Of a stretch of DNA of 64,000 bases, positions 63,349 to 64,000 are shown piece by piece. Position numbers and translations under genes: made by a program. Source of the stretch: Mangifera indica (taxonomy: Eukaryota > Streptophyta > Magnoliopsida > Sapindales > Anacardiaceae); contig NC_058137.1 in NCBI RefSeq assembly GCF_011075055.1, positions 5,818,771 to 5,882,770 on the forward strand, given 5' to 3'. Below the pieces are notes generated by a model. It was given only the letters and a program-made list of their open reading frames with translations. It ran no database searches and was not told where the DNA came from. Every line of letters starts with the position of its first letter. Positions within the stretch are counted from its first letter, which is position 1.

Positions 63349-64000
63349 GGCCAAACAACTATTTCCCACCCAAATTATGCTGAATTGTTAAAGTTCCCCT
63401 CATTAACTATAGAAATATCGTTTATCCACCCATAAACAGTTAAAATTAACGATAATAAATGTAAAATCCTCATTTTATATTTAATATTAAAAATAAACTT
63501 AAATATGATTTCATTTCCCCCCCTAAATTTAAAAAACTAACTTTTCTCCCCTAAGCCAAGTTTGAAAAGATCACATTTCCCCCCTAGGGTTTAGTTTCCA
63601 AACCCATTCACTTTCTCCGACGCCATCGCTGGCCGTCGCTCCCTCCCGATGGTTTATCTTCCACCGACAGCCCACCTCAAGCCCACCCCAACCCATCCGG
63701 CACCGAGAAACATCGTTTGGGAAGAGAAATCGTCTTCCCAGACGATAAAGGCAAGATGAATCATCTTCCCAAATGAAAACAAGACGACTCATCGTCCTCT
63801 TGGAAGAAGAGTCGTCTTCATCTGGGAAGACGATTTCTCTTCCCAAACGACGTTTCTCGGTGTCGGATGGGTTGGGGTGGGATTGAGGTGGGCCGTTGGT
63901 GGAAGAGAAACTGTCGGGAGGGAGCGACGGCTGGCGATGGCGTCGAACGGGTTTTGAAACTAAACCCTAGGGGGGGAAATGCAATCATTTTAAACTTGGC
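63349..64000. mobile_element. Foldback MULE-type MITE, copy 4, cut by the window end
   Basis: The left terminus GGCCAAACAACTATTTCCCACC at 63349 and arm landmarks match the complete copies. The centre (63600-63860) carries nested GACGA/TCGTC blocks ('gaagagaaatcgtcttccca' and the mirrored 'tgggaagacgatttctcttc'). The right arm begins at about 63880 and is cut at 64000, so the end and target duplication are unseen. The 91-codon minus-strand frame at 63571-63846 arises from the palindrome. Confidence 0.75.

Noticed and set aside
63571..63846. 91-codon frame inside the truncated foldback element
   Set aside because: Product of nested GACGA/TCGTC palindromes; repetitive peptide and no family resemblance.

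Overview
This window is plant nuclear DNA, almost certainly from a eudicot. Coding regions are split by GT..AG introns, intergenic DNA is very AT-rich and full of small non-autonomous transposons, and all six genes belong to plant families. No bacterial, viral, organellar, tRNA, rRNA or CRISPR feature was seen. I rebuilt exon structures by hand from splice sites, reading phase and remembered family sequences; every rebuilt gene closes in frame.

Layout: 1-6.3 kb is repeat-rich intergenic DNA with a complete 734-bp foldback element. 6.3-9.1 kb (+) is a single-exon PLP-dependent, molybdenum-cofactor-sulfurase-like gene. 12.4-18.4 kb (-) is the extra-large G protein gene XLG1 (8 exons, 952 aa). 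18.4-28.7 kb is a transposon-rich desert with two Tourist-like MITEs, a GAGCTCG-rich element, hairpin MITEs, a foldback element and a long AT microsatellite. 28.7-30.1 kb (-) is a single-exon seven-blade WD40 gene of the JINGUBANG family. 34.6-54.7 kb (+) is a 36-exon VPS13-like bridge lipid-transfer gene (3198 aa). 56.6-58.1 kb (-) is a small lysine-rich gene of unknown function (179 aa). 59.5-60.7 kb (-) is a MES10-like methylesterase (259 aa). 60.7-64 kb is intergenic with one complete and one window-truncated foldback element.

The genes do not form an operon or an obvious pathway. From memory of Arabidopsis locus numbers, the left pair (XLG1, PLP gene) matches neighbours on chromosome 2 and the right group (WD40, VPS13-like, MES10) matches neighbours on chromosome 3, so the window looks like a conserved ancestral gene block expanded by MITEs.

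The least ordinary material is the non-coding fraction: a family of long foldback (Mutator-like) elements, two with exact 10-bp target duplications and nearly full-length palindromic arms, plus three further MITE families. Protein-level oddities are an altered oxyanion-hole motif in the methylesterase, a non-canonical P-loop in XLG1 (a family trait), and a long hydrophobic segment in the VPS13-like protein. I found no convincing new multi-gene system.
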